IMG/VR virus record: IMGVR_UViG_3300042305_002030
Location: 1-34,592 of that record
DNA length: 34,592 bases
Strand: one strand, 5' to 3'
Origin: a virus
The notes under the pieces were generated by a model. The model was not told the DNA's origin. It ran no database searches and was given only the letters and a program-made list of their open reading frames with translations. The position numbers were made by a program, and so were the translations under genes. How positions within the stretch are numbered: the first letter of the stretch is position 1; every line of letters begins with the position of its first letter. Shown here one piece after another: positions 8,853 to 19,400 of this stretch.

Positions 8853-9527
8853 TCAATATCTGTTCAAAGGTAAACTTTCATCGTAAGTGTTAAAAGATCC
8901 TTTGATTGTACTAGCATCGTAGTTGGTTACTTCATCATCTGTCAAAACATATTCATTCTTACCTGAAGCTTCCATCTCATCCTGTTTTACATCAAAAAAA
9001 TCGGTAAGTTTTTGACTATATGGATAAGAATCTAACGATCTCAATTGTAATTTTTCTTCTGGTGTTTTTTGTCTGTATTTTTCAAACTTAGTTTCCAAAC
9101 TATCAACTTTTTGGAAAATCTTATCAATCTCCCCTAACTTATCTTGAAGTAAGTTTAATTGATTGATAATTGCGTCATTCATCTCACTTTGCTTTGATAA
9201 AATATCATCTTGTTTTGTTACCAAATCGGTGATGTCCAATTCTTCAGTACCACTGTCTGTTGTTTCTGTAGTGTCGGTGACATCTGTAGTTTCAGGTTCA
9301 CCAACTTTCTCAACATCAGGATCCGTCGCCGTATCGATTGGAGTTGCTTCCGCCCCCGCATCAGGAGCTGGAGTATCAAGTCCAGCATCAGGTGTTGCTA
9401 AATCGGGTGTTGCCGCAGCATCAAGACCAGTATCAGGTGTCTCAGCACCTAATTCTTGTTCTACAATATATTTGTTGATTTGACGATATCTTTTGATTTC
9501 TTCTAAAATTCTTTTTTCTACTGACAT
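8853..9527 (-). CDS. Ala/Pro/Thr-rich coiled-coil protein, probable virion component
   Basis: 224 residues, function not recognised. Residues 1-25 form a basic amphipathic helix (EKRILEEIKRYRQINKYIVEQE) containing two (L/I)xE tripeptides, LEE and IVE. Residues 28-100 are low complexity, rich in Ala, Pro, Thr, Asp and Glu, with several copies of a short TPDAGLDTP-like unit. Residues 105-155 are a clear coiled coil (hydrophobics spaced as in KQDDILSKQSEMNDAI and NLLQDKLGEIDKIFQKVDSL). The C-terminal 60 residues are polar. The gene follows a small gene by three bases at the end of the tail operon and is closed by a terminator. Low complexity plus coiled coil would suit a virion-internal, scaffold-like or fibre-associated protein; this is inference. 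Confidence 0.8.
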   Translation of the reverse strand: MSVEKRILEEIKRYRQINKYIVEQELGAETPDTGLDAAATPDLATPDAGLDTPAPDAGAEATPIDTATDPDVEKVGEPETTDVTDTTETTDSGTEELDITDLVTKQDDILSKQSEMNDAIINQLNLLQDKLGEIDKIFQKVDSLETKFEKYRQKTPEEKLQLRSLDSYPYSQKLTDFFDVKQDEMEASGKNEYVLTDDEVTNYDASTIKGSFNTYDESLPLNRY

Positions 9528-9530
9528 TTT

Positions 9531-9755
9531 TTAATCGTTTAAAAGTTGCTTTATACCTCCACTTGTTCTTACTTGAACATTACGGTTGGTAATTCGGTTA
9601 TTGTCCACTCTTTCAATAAGTCCATCACTGGTTGAAATAATGTAACACTCGTTTGTGTCCAAATCACAAACTTCTTTTTGGTTGGGCCCAATAGACCTTT
9701 CCGTAATTCTTGTATTCTTACCCAAGAATCTATCTAATGTTTCTTTTGTGGTCAT
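9531..9755 (-). CDS. Small protein of unknown function
   Basis: 74 residues, not recognised. The sequence is polar, with a CDLDTNECYIIS segment that could be a Cys-paired beta hairpin, and the rest reads as short strands. It has a good promoter-like context: ATATTTAT lies nine bases before the ATG, and an A-rich leader sits where a Shine-Dalgarno box would be. It lies between the giant hub-like gene and the coiled-coil gene on the same strand, with three bases to the latter, so it is likely a late gene. It is a real gene by spacing and context rather than by homology. Confidence 0.7.
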   Translation of the reverse strand: MTTKETLDRFLGKNTRITERSIGPNQKEVCDLDTNECYIISTSDGLIERVDNNRITNRNVQVRTSGGIKQLLND

Positions 9756-9764
9756 TTTTTATTT

Positions 9765-9772
9765 ATAAATAT
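9765..9772 (-). promoter_or_regulatory. ATATTTAT motif upstream of the small gene at 9531-9755
   Basis: Sense-strand ATATTTAT nine bases before the ATG. Here it is part of a palindrome (TATTTATAAATA), so the T4 late-promoter octamer TATAAATA also reads in the sense direction at this site. Confidence 0.55.
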
Positions 9773-9774
9773 CA

Positions 9775-12700
9775 CTATAGTAAAGAAAGGTAACGTTCCA
9801 TGTTACTACGAATTTTTGCATCATCTGCGGCGAGAACTGAACCACCTATAGTTTGTTTATATTTTGTCCAACAATTTTTAATAGTATTGAACAACTGTTC
9901 TTTATCAGTATCAGTCATGTTACTTCTTGGTTCAATATCATAAGTCGTTCCTGAAATGGTTGGATTTTTCATAAGAGCGTCAATCCATTTTTCATTTATA
10001 CTCACAAAAGCTTGAACACATTTTTGCGGAGACGCGAATGTCGCCAACGGAACAACATTTTTATCTGCCAACTGATAACACAAGCATCCATCAATATAAC
10101 TGTTAGTTTCCGAATAAACTCCGTCTGTACCCAATAGTTTTCTATTGTTTGCACTTTCTAAAATAAAATTATATAAATTATTTTGAACATACACAGGTGA
10201 ATTATCATAATTGTATAGAAGATGTGGGAATACAAAAGCATTTATACCAACTCTTTTGTTAGAAGTAACCCCAGATACAATATCGAATAAATTTTTATCT
10301 GATATGTTATTAGTAACAGGTTTTGCTGATGCATCTTTTCTCGGAACTTGATTGAATACCGCATCTATTTTTCGTTCACAAGTTTGACTATCTGACGCCG
10401 GACCAGTGGGTGATGATGTAGCCGCTTGGTCATCCACTTGAGTAGCCAAAATGAAATTTTCTTCGGTTTTGTATTTTTTGATTCTATCTTTGATTTTGTT
10501 CAAATAATTTCTATTCACCGCAGTGACCAATTGTTCCGGTGTTTCGTCTTCATATTTTGAAACCTTCGTCCCTTTGAATTTGGTTGTAAATTCACCACCT
10601 GTTCTTATGTCGTGTTCTACTCCCAAAATAAGGTAAGCCCCTGAAAACATTGGAACATTTCTCAGTTGGAAATACATCGTTGGTTGAATCAACATAGATC
10701 CCATACATCCAACCTCACAGGAATAACTTCTACTCTTATAAAGATCATATAAACCTTGAGGTTGTGGCATTGCCGAGTTTGAGTTGTATTGATTCGCTAA
10801 CGCCATCATAATATCCAAAGATTCGGCGGTTACTTTATGTTGTGCCTGATCCAAAGCCATTGAGGTGAATATATTTTGGTTCTGTATTCCGAAGTCAACT
10901 GCAAAAGCAACGACCTTATTACTCAATCCCAAATCCGCATTTTGATCCTGATTTGTATCTATCAAAGTATTTTCGATTGGGTTTTCTAAATTTAATCCGT
11001 CTGAACCAAAATAATAATTTTCACCAACTTGTAAGTGCTCACTTAGTTTTCCAACAAACTGACAAAGATATTTTGGTTTTGAATCTTGGTAGTCAACCTC
11101 CAAGAAGGTTCCAAAAGCTAAAGATCCAATATCATCACTACCAATGGTTGGACCTGTATTCAATCCAGGTTCTTGAATTCCATAGAAATTAACATACGAA
11201 GGTAACGCAAAGAAATTAAATCTGTTGTCTTGAAATATACCACTTATAAAATTAATTAAAGAAGTTTTTTCTCTTTTATCAGAAAGATATTTTCTTATTG
11301 AGTAAACATCAACTATGAATTTTTGACCAATGTCCCGATTTCTTCTATCAAAAAATAAGAATTCTTCAAATATTGTTTTTTCTTTAAAGTTTCCACCAGC
11401 AATCCATTTTTCGTCCAATGTTTTAAATAATCTCCAAAGGTCATTTTTAACAACATCACCATCAATTCTTGAGGTAAAGTCCACCGGTTTTTGTATTACC
11501 GTTGGTATTTGGTTTTTGACTTGTTGGAGTGTATAGTTTAAAACATTTGTATGATTTTCATTTAGTGAATTAATATAGTCCGTAAGTATTATTTGAAATT
11601 GTGTTTTTGTTAATGAAGGATTTTTGAGTTTTTCATTTGCAAAAATCTTGATCACCTTACTTAACAGTTGTACATTACCAGATGTGAATGCAATATCCAT
11701 CGTGGGAAAGAAATCGGTGATATATGAACCACTATCAGTATATGTGAGACCCGGTATTTTTGAGAATCCAACGTGTTCTTCCAAAGTAATCCACGCATCA
11801 GGATTTAATGACTTTGATTGTAAAAGAGTAATTGTTCCACCACCAGTCGGTAATGTATTTAATTCATATTTTTCAAAAGTATCGGGATCGGTAGGTATAA
11901 GTATTTGATTTCCTGATAAACTATCAAATAATTTTCTATCATAATTTCCACAATTTCCGATTTTCAATACAACATCCAAGTTCATGAATGCGGTTATATG
12001 ATTCAAAATCCTTTTTTCCTGGAAAGAGGATAATTCGTAAGATAATTTAGTCGGATCCGAAGAAACATCAGATGGATTTACTCTGAAAAATTCTTTCAGT
12101 ACACCAACAAAGTTTTTAAATTTGAAGTTTTCCGTTTCTGAAAGTAGGTTGTCAGTTAGAATGTTCTTAAAATTACCTGACCCAAGTTGTGCGTTGTCAT
12201 AATCTTTTGGATGTTCACAGAATTTCAAAAACATCTGTTCAAATAAATCCAAAGTTGCCTTATCAAAAACACCAAATATTTCCTCAATGGATGAATATCT
12301 TGCCGCCAAAGTGAATGACTCTTGAACTTTATTCTCACCTGAGAAGATGACCTTCATATATTCACTCGGTGTTGGTTTTCTAATAGTAGATGTATTGAAA
12401 TACCCAAAGTTTGGTGAATTCCAACTCATCCTCGCCGTTCCGTTATAGTATGATTTATTATTTATTAAGTTTGTGTTGAATACTCCATCTTTGAAATATT
12501 CAAGTGAGGTTTGATTAAATCTAAGTCCTCCAATACTTGGGAATAATATCCAATCATTAAAACCCGTTCCTGATAGATCCACTAATGATCCAAGATCAAA
12601 ATACGAATAATATCCTGACGAAATAAATTGATTTTGAACACCCTCCCCTACTTGGAAAAAGCTTGATGTGGTATTTTTTTTAATATTTAACCCCTGATTT

Positions 12701-15700
12701 AGTGCATTTTGAAATTCAGAATCGGTATAACCACTGAAAACATTTTTTCCAACATAAAGATAAGTCAGGTCGTTTACCAATTTTGGATAAAAACCAACTT
12801 GGAAGTTGTTGATGGTGGGTTGTTGGTTTACCATCGTGTAAGTCACTGTAGATGAACTATATGTCTTTGTGGTTGCACTACCAATAGGGTCATATAAACC
12901 AGCATAATCTATGTCTTTCCAACATTCATCCAAGTAATCAACTCCCGTTTCAATATAAGTTTTGTATCTATTCCAAATACTTCCATATTTTAATACCCAA
13001 GCAAACGGTAATTTATGAATACCTGAAAACTTGGTCATCGTGGATGCGATATAATTCAAAAACTCATTTGTATTATCTTTTTTGGTGATATATCTCTCAA
13101 GTGTTGTGGCTAAAGGTAGGGAATTTAAGAACAAATAAGCGGCCGCTTTGAACGGGTGACTTTGATTTTGTTTGAAATTCTGAATACCTTGAGTAAATGA
13201 ATTAACAAAGTAGGGAGTGTTCAGAATGGAAGTAGTTTGTGTTGCTGTAACGTTGTTTGTGTAGTTAGAATAATAAACCGATCCTTCCAACACAACTTTT
13301 TTGGTGTTATCAACCCTCTCATCAAAGAATTGTTTTAAATTTGTACCTGTGGTAATATTTGAAAGGTCATCACCATTTGCGGTATTTTGTAATATTGAAT
13401 TTTCTTGCCAATTAAAGTAATTGAATGGTCTTCTATCGGTTGTTGATTTTACATCCGTAAAGTTTGTTATAACTTTTTTATCTGAAAAGAAATTTAATAC
13501 TTTGGTTGTGTCATAAAATCCACTTTCACTATCCCCTTGAAATCCTGCCAAGTTATTTTTTCTCCATTCAGTATTATCAAAAGGATATGTGTTAAGAAGA
13601 TCCTTAATTGTTGAATCGTTACTCTTTATATACTCTTGGAGAGTTTTGGTCGTTTCTTGTTCTCCATTGATGGTTGGTGAATTATTTTCTAACGACTTAA
13701 TACTAAGAATTTCTGAACTTGTCTTAAGTTGTTCTTTTATATATAGTGTTGTATAAACGTCTCTTATGTATTGATTCCAATACAATCCCGTCGCATCGTT
13801 AGAGGAACTTCTCAATACCGCTTCATAATTCTGAGTAGTGAGGGGTGTTTTTTTGAATAGTTCAAGTAAAGAAATAGATTCACTAATTTGTTGTAAAAGG
13901 TTGTATTTTTCAAAGTCACCCAACACTTTATACAACTGTTTTGGGTCTTTACCCCCCTTCATTAATCCAATATAATATGAACTCACCAATGTTCTTTCAA
14001 ATAGTTCATATATCACAGAGACATCAGTCAAATTAAGATAAGGTATGTTTGTGAATGGAAACTCTAAAGCGTTTGATGAAAGGTAGGGTGGAGTTTGTTC
14101 AACATTTTGAACAGGATTCTTAAGAACTTGTTCATTGTATGGAATCAGACCCGAAATAAATTGTTCAACAAATTCAACTTCGGGCCAAACCTCAAAGTTA
14201 TAAGCCCCTGTTTTTTGGAATGCAGTAGAGTCACCGGGATATTTCACGACTATTTTGTTTTCCGCGTCTTTCACTTCGGTGTATGATGGCCACGGATAAA
14301 CAATCTGATCTTCAGATGGTATTGGAATCGTACTATCTGTATTTATTCCACCAAGAATAGAAGTAAGTCTTAGGGGATCTTGTCTTTTATCCCAAGCTTT
14401 ACTATGAACCTCATCCATTAATCTTAAAAATGCATCAACCTGAGCAACAATAACCGCCATTACGTTTCTAATTGTTGGATTAAAACCAAGTCCATAATTT
14501 GGATCAACTATTTTTTCTAATAATGATTCGGTTAACGCTTTTTCAATTTCTTCGGTTTTTTCTTTGAGTTGTTTCCTGATTTGTGCAATTTTTTGTTCAA
14601 ATCCTGTGTTTGGCCCCTTAAGAACTAAACCATAATTGTTAACAACTTGCGCTTTGGTTGGATCTATATATGTAGCACCTAATTTCGATGAAATAAATGT
14701 TTGAATGAATTTTTGAAGTTCGGCTGGTAATGGTGTTCTATTATTATTTTCGGATCTATATTTAGCTTCAAAATCAAAATTTACATCATCTTTCAATACA
14801 ATATCATCAACCGATATATTGATATCAATTGAGGACGATTTGTCTTTTACCTTACCAACTGAATATTTTCCATCTTTTCCAAGTGTTGGATTCTCTAACA
14901 ATTTGGCCGTGTAGTTGTCAATCAAAGTTTGAAGTTCACCCTTGATTGATGTTAATGTTGTTCCACTTGAATCTATTGGGTAATATCTTGTTGTAGCGTC
15001 GGTTTTGGAAATGAAATAGTTTGTGGGTGTAGTCCACTTATTGAACCAAGCAGAAGATGACCTTCCGAAAATATTGTTATAAAATAACTGTAAATCATCT
15101 TCATATCTAGCAATATCACTTAATAAAGAAAAGTTTTCTTCCCCGAAAGAAGAAAGTTGTTGATTAATCAATAAATCCAATTTTATTCTCAATTGATCCA
15201 AATTCATCACAGGAAAATCCTGTGGAATTAAACCTTTGGATTTATAAACAGAATAAACCTCTTTTAATTTTTGATATCCTCTTGTGGTTCCTTGTGTTGT
15301 TTGTGTTTGAAAATTTTGAGCGACATCTCCCGTAGTTTGATTGTTTGTTGTCGTATCGGTATAAAAAGTGGCGGGGTACATATATGGAAGAGCATACATA
15401 TACGTCAGATCAATATCTGAAAACAACGCCGGTGTTCTTCCAACCAACTTTATTGATATTTGATAATTTCCATTACCAGGATTGAACCTCGCATTAAATG
15501 AAACCAAGTTCAACTCGTATTTTACTGCTTTACCATAAAACCCTTTGACGGTTAATTCAAACAAGGGATATGGTAATTGGAAGAAAGCGGCATAGGGTGA
15601 CTTTTCCCCTTTTTCAAACAAAGCTCTTCCTTGAATATCTTCCAATTCAATCGTTACTTCAGGGATGAATATCTTATTATTTCTGATTGATATGGATGTA

Positions 15701-16095
15701 ATACCCAACAATTGAGTATCATAGTTGGTATTGGTAAGGTTTTTTCTTTGTTCTTCTGAACTTTGATTTAACTTATTGGTATTTCCAATGTTTCCATAAT
15801 CTCCGAGCAATTCATCAGTCCAAGTTGTATCCAAAAATTGTTTGTCAGAAGGTCTCAAGAAATTAATTTTCGCCAATTGTACTTGTCTAATTTCTGTATT
15901 AAAATCTTCTCCAACCGCAAGTTTGGTTCTTGGAATAACGTTACAAGTCAAATTCGCATAAGAAATAAGGTTTTCGTGTTGCACCAACCTGTCCACAGGT
16001 TTTCCATCGGCATTGAAGACCTTATTCGGATCCAACAAAATGACGTTATTATAATCCTGATAATATAGTTTTTCTTCCGAAAGATTACCTGCCAT
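9775..16095 (-). CDS. Giant baseplate hub-like structural protein
   Basis: 2106 residues. A tail structural protein, probably at or near the baseplate hub. The N-terminal 230 residues are beta-rich with motifs such as TSISIRNNKIFIPEVTIELEDIQGRALFE and FELTVKGFYGKAVKYEL. The middle is long, mixed and Asn/Ser/Thr-rich with a coiled segment near 500-530 (IRKQLKEKTEEIEKAL). From about 1690 to 1850 the pattern YSCEVGCMGSMLIQP, GAYLILGVEHDIRTGG and EFTTKFKGTKVSKYE resembles the second barrel of gp27/gpD/VgrG-type hub proteins. A further ~200-residue C-terminal part with scattered Cys is not recognised and might be an enzymatic or docking domain. Its start overlaps the gp53-like gene by 11 bases. 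T4 gp27 is only about 390 residues, so this is a greatly enlarged or fused protein. The hub assignment is by motif pattern only. Confidence 0.85.
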   Translation of the reverse strand: MAGNLSEEKLYYQDYNNVILLDPNKVFNADGKPVDRLVQHENLISYANLTCNVIPRTKLAVGEDFNTEIRQVQLAKINFLRPSDKQFLDTTWTDELLGDYGNIGNTNKLNQSSEEQRKNLTNTNYDTQLLGITSISIRNNKIFIPEVTIELEDIQGRALFEKGEKSPYAAFFQLPYPLFELTVKGFYGKAVKYELNLVSFNARFNPGNGNYQISIKLVGRTPALFSDIDLTYMYALPYMYPATFYTDTTTNNQTTGDVAQNFQTQTTQGTTRGYQKLKEVYSVYKSKGLIPQDFPVMNLDQLRIKLDLLINQQLSSFGEENFSLLSDIARYEDDLQLFYNNIFGRSSSAWFNKWTTPTNYFISKTDATTRYYPIDSSGTTLTSIKGELQTLIDNYTAKLLENPTLGKDGKYSVGKVKDKSSSIDINISVDDIVLKDDVNFDFEAKYRSENNNRTPLPAELQKFIQTFISSKLGATYIDPTKAQVVNNYGLVLKGPNTGFEQKIAQIRKQLKEKTEEIEKALTESLLEKIVDPNYGLGFNPTIRNVMAVIVAQVDAFLRLMDEVHSKAWDKRQDPLRLTSILGGINTDSTIPIPSEDQIVYPWPSYTEVKDAENKIVVKYPGDSTAFQKTGAYNFEVWPEVEFVEQFISGLIPYNEQVLKNPVQNVEQTPPYLSSNALEFPFTNIPYLNLTDVSVIYELFERTLVSSYYIGLMKGGKDPKQLYKVLGDFEKYNLLQQISESISLLELFKKTPLTTQNYEAVLRSSSNDATGLYWNQYIRDVYTTLYIKEQLKTSSEILSIKSLENNSPTINGEQETTKTLQEYIKSNDSTIKDLLNTYPFDNTEWRKNNLAGFQGDSESGFYDTTKVLNFFSDKKVITNFTDVKSTTDRRPFNYFNWQENSILQNTANGDDLSNITTGTNLKQFFDERVDNTKKVVLEGSVYYSNYTNNVTATQTTSILNTPYFVNSFTQGIQNFKQNQSHPFKAAAYLFLNSLPLATTLERYITKKDNTNEFLNYIASTMTKFSGIHKLPFAWVLKYGSIWNRYKTYIETGVDYLDECWKDIDYAGLYDPIGSATTKTYSSSTVTYTMVNQQPTINNFQVGFYPKLVNDLTYLYVGKNVFSGYTDSEFQNALNQGLNIKKNTTSSFFQVGEGVQNQFISSGYYSYFDLGSLVDLSGTGFNDWILFPSIGGLRFNQTSLEYFKDGVFNTNLINNKSYYNGTARMSWNSPNFGYFNTSTIRKPTPSEYMKVIFSGENKVQESFTLAARYSSIEEIFGVFDKATLDLFEQMFLKFCEHPKDYDNAQLGSGNFKNILTDNLLSETENFKFKNFVGVLKEFFRVNPSDVSSDPTKLSYELSSFQEKRILNHITAFMNLDVVLKIGNCGNYDRKLFDSLSGNQILIPTDPDTFEKYELNTLPTGGGTITLLQSKSLNPDAWITLEEHVGFSKIPGLTYTDSGSYITDFFPTMDIAFTSGNVQLLSKVIKIFANEKLKNPSLTKTQFQIILTDYINSLNENHTNVLNYTLQQVKNQIPTVIQKPVDFTSRIDGDVVKNDLWRLFKTLDEKWIAGGNFKEKTIFEEFLFFDRRNRDIGQKFIVDVYSIRKYLSDKREKTSLINFISGIFQDNRFNFFALPSYVNFYGIQEPGLNTGPTIGSDDIGSLAFGTFLEVDYQDSKPKYLCQFVGKLSEHLQVGENYYFGSDGLNLENPIENTLIDTNQDQNADLGLSNKVVAFAVDFGIQNQNIFTSMALDQAQHKVTAESLDIMMALANQYNSNSAMPQPQGLYDLYKSRSYSCEVGCMGSMLIQPTMYFQLRNVPMFSGAYLILGVEHDIRTGGEFTTKFKGTKVSKYEDETPEQLVTAVNRNYLNKIKDRIKKYKTEENFILATQVDDQAATSSPTGPASDSQTCERKIDAVFNQVPRKDASAKPVTNNISDKNLFDIVSGVTSNKRVGINAFVFPHLLYNYDNSPVYVQNNLYNFILESANNRKLLGTDGVYSETNSYIDGCLCYQLADKNVVPLATFASPQKCVQAFVSINEKWIDALMKNPTISGTTYDIEPRSNMTDTDKEQLFNTIKNCWTKYKQTIGGSVLAADDAKIRSNMERYLSLL

Positions 16096-16402
16096 AATAG
16101 AAGAAGTGTGTATCTAATGCTGCTTTATAATCTTGTAATGATTGTAAGAGAGGAAATGGAACAATAATAACTGCGTTGTCAGGAATTGACCACTCTGTTC
16201 CACCATATTGGGGATTAGCTTGCAAAATCAACCAACCAAAATAAGGTGTGTTATAAAATTGTTGACTTATTTTATCCAATCTTGATTGTCCCACCTTGTA
16301 AATATACTTTTTATCTGTGGATTTTGAAGGCAATTCAACAAAGGGTACAACAGATTGTTGTCCGTTCAATATAAATTTGGTGTATCTATTGTAATATTCC
16401 AT
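16085..16402 (-). CDS. 53: Baseplate wedge protein, gp53-like with LysM-type fold
   Basis: 105 residues. The central part reads as a LysM-like unit: IYKVGQSRLDKISQQFYNT, then PYFGWLILQANPQYGG and the strand NAVIIVPFP. This is the known architecture of T4 gp53, which holds wedges to the hub, and of LysM adaptor proteins in other contractile systems. It is shorter than T4 gp53 (about 196) and lacks that protein's long tail. Its ATG shares one base with the stop of the upstream 1542-residue gene (TAATG), and its end overlaps the next start by 11 bases, so all three baseplate genes are translationally coupled. Confidence 0.8.
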   Translation of the reverse strand: MEYYNRYTKFILNGQQSVVPFVELPSKSTDKKYIYKVGQSRLDKISQQFYNTPYFGWLILQANPQYGGTEWSIPDNAVIIVPFPLLQSLQDYKAALDTHFFYYGR

Positions 16403-19400
16403 TATACAAAGTTTTCTTTTCCGTTAAAGGTGTCATTGGATCCTGAATTTACCCCGTCGTATAAATTTTTCAATTCGTCAATTTGTGTGGTGTTTGGACT
16501 AATATTTTGAACTATACCAAATGCAAATCCTGTTGAGTTTTGGAATGGGATATAGACCTCAAATTTATCGTTGATCTTATCAAAAGCTTCTTTGAATTTA
16601 GTTTCTGTATATTTTTGTTCCAACTGATATCCGTATTCACTATACATCTTATCAATAATTTCGTTCAAATAACCTCTAGCAGATGATTCTTGATCCGAAT
16701 CAACATTTGTGAGTAAGGTGTTTACTAATTTTACCCTGAAATCCAACTCAACGATATCTTCATACAAAGTCAAATACTCGTAATAATATTTCTCAGGGGA
16801 TTCTTCAATATTGGGGGATGCATCAAAAATACCAACTCCTTGTAAATCAGTTAATAAGAAATTATTTAAATCTTCAGATAATGTCACAATTTCCTTAAAT
16901 GGACTGTCTGTTGCTATTGTTGGTAAAGAAACTGTGGCTATTGTTGGATTACCCTTGTTATCAATAAACCCATCAGAAGTTTGTTGTGTTATATAATTTA
17001 ACTTATTTATATTTTTGACCATATCAACTTGATTCGTGTTAACCTCATTGAATTTTAATACGGAGTTATTACTCACAAAGTTTTTTTTGTTATTAATAAA
17101 ATCTATCAAGTTCTTTTTGATTGTTCTTTTGGTTTTGGCCTTCAAGGGTGTATTTGAAATCCATTCCAATATATAACCCTCATCGTTTTCAAAATATCCT
17201 TTGGCTGTTGTAAAAATGGTGTCCACTCTTCCTTGAACATTTTGAGGACTTCCGTAAATCTGAACATTTTCAGAATAAAAGGTACCATTTTCGTAAAATC
17301 TGTTCAACCTGTTCATTTCAGTCATGAAACCCCACCCTCTTTCAACCGCAAATGCTTGAAGGTTGTTTGTGAGAGCAAATACATAATTCCTAACTTTATC
17401 TTTGGTATCATTTATAATGGTTTCATAACTCAAAGTACCTGTAAAACCTGTGTCATTTATTTCAGTTGACACAACAGATCCAATATATGTACCTGCAGTG
17501 TTGGGTTGACCAACATTACCTTGAGTCTTAACTTTTTGATTTTCTTCGATTTGTGCGTACAATTTGTTATCAATTACACTTGTGTCTTCAGTCGCCTCAG
17601 CCCTTTCATCATACATCTCAGTATTGGCATAGTAGTTGAAAGATAGAGCGTTTTGAAGTTGGTTAATCGGTTCTTTGAGTCCCGATCCACCTATAAAGTC
17701 AAAATTAATTGTAACACTCGCTATCATCGGTTGAATTCCAATGCCTTCAGGATTGATATCCAAATTTTCATAATTCAAGCTTATTGAATTAATAAGGATT
17801 TTGGTATTATAAAAATCACCGATCCTTAAAACACATACAGGTGGTGCACCAAACGATGTGTTCTCTGCGTCATTTATTACTTCTTGACCACGATCGTTGA
17901 TTACAGGTATGGTTGACCCCGGTCTTGTACATTGATTCAAAAAGGTTAACCTTGAATTCAATCCTTCAGGTGTGATAGCATGAAAGGCAGGATGGAAATA
18001 TTTGAGTTTTTCTTTTAATGAATCGTAAATAACTGGTGAATCCTCTTTCATCATTTCAAAATACGAACACTCTGAAAGTAAGTTTCTTAAAACTTTTTTT
18101 GCTAAACCAGGAAGTGCACTGACTTGTCTTTCCGCTGTTGTTGTTGTCGTTGTAACGATTCCTGGTATACTTTGGAGAGATATTGTCCCGTTTGGTACAT
18201 CTGTTGGGTTGGGTAATTGGTCTGTTTCTGGTGATGCCTGTGTTGCTTGTGTAGCAGGTGCTGGTTGAACGGGTGGTGAATCTACCACCAATTGAACTCT
18301 GACATTTCTGTTTTCTATAGCTTGTAACGCACAAACAGTATCACTCAAAGGTCCTGTTTCTGTTGAATTTGAATTAGTTTCTCCTTCAGGTAGGGATTTA
18401 TATTTGAGTATAGAATCTTTGAATTTCGATAACTGTGAATTTTTGTATCCTTCTATATACTGTTGAACTGAAGAAATTCTTCTTTCTGAAAGTTTTCTAT
18501 TATATTCTGTACTTCCTATACTTGAGGTATTCCCTATCAAGTTGATTGTTACATTATAATTTTGATTACATAACTCAAATATTTGATCACACAACGCATC
18601 AAGTTCTGATTGATTTTGGCTGATTGCGTTATCGAAGAAGTTCCCAACTCCTTGTTTTTGCGCCGAAGGTGCACAATTAACATAAGCCTGTTTTTTTCCG
18701 ATATATACTTGTAAATAAGTATTGAAAGGTTGCACGGTCTCATCAGGTTTAGGATAATCATTCCTAAAATAACATGAAACTTCACATTTAACAGGATCTA
18801 AAACAACAGGGTTTTGAGGTGGTGCAACTTCGTCCGATCCACCAGGCGATCCCGGTTCGGGTTGTTCTTGTACCACAGGAGGTTGAGGCGCTGTTTGTGA
18901 TATAAGTTCCTGAATTATTGTTGTATCTGTTGTTTGAGTGAGTATAACCTGTATTTGTTGTAATTCAGTTAAAGGTATTGTATTATACAAGGCAGCTAAC
19001 TCATATAAGTCATATTCCTTACACCCTGCAAAAAATGATTCCAAAATAGAATTAGTTTCTTCTGCATTCTGACCTTTTAGTGTTTTATCAACAATAAGGT
19101 TCAAAACTGATGGATGGTCAACAACAATTTTAAAAGATAAACTTCCTCCCCTCGTTGAATTTCCATATGTATAGATTGGTTCTGGTCTACCAATAAATTC
19201 GGTCGGATTCCACTTACTTGATAAACTTTCTGAAAAGGTTAATTCATATGGTGGAAACCACATTATTCTTCCCCCATTTGGACCCCTCTCACAAAGAGGT
19301 AAATCTTGAACAGTAAATCCTTTCTTTTTCGAAGGTTTCCATGCCAAATTTTCAATAGAAAACATATATTTCTTAACCCCTTCGTTGGTTAGATTTGTAG

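Noticed and set aside
9163-9483. Ser/Val/Ala-rich plus-strand frame of 106 codons
   Set aside because: Antisense translation of the Ala/Pro/Thr-rich repeat region of the gene at 8853-9527; composition explained by that low complexity.
9762-9773. T4 late-promoter octamer TATAAATA as the general late promoter here
   Set aside because: It appears in the sense direction only in this palindromic site; the other upstream boxes read ATATTTAT in the gene direction.
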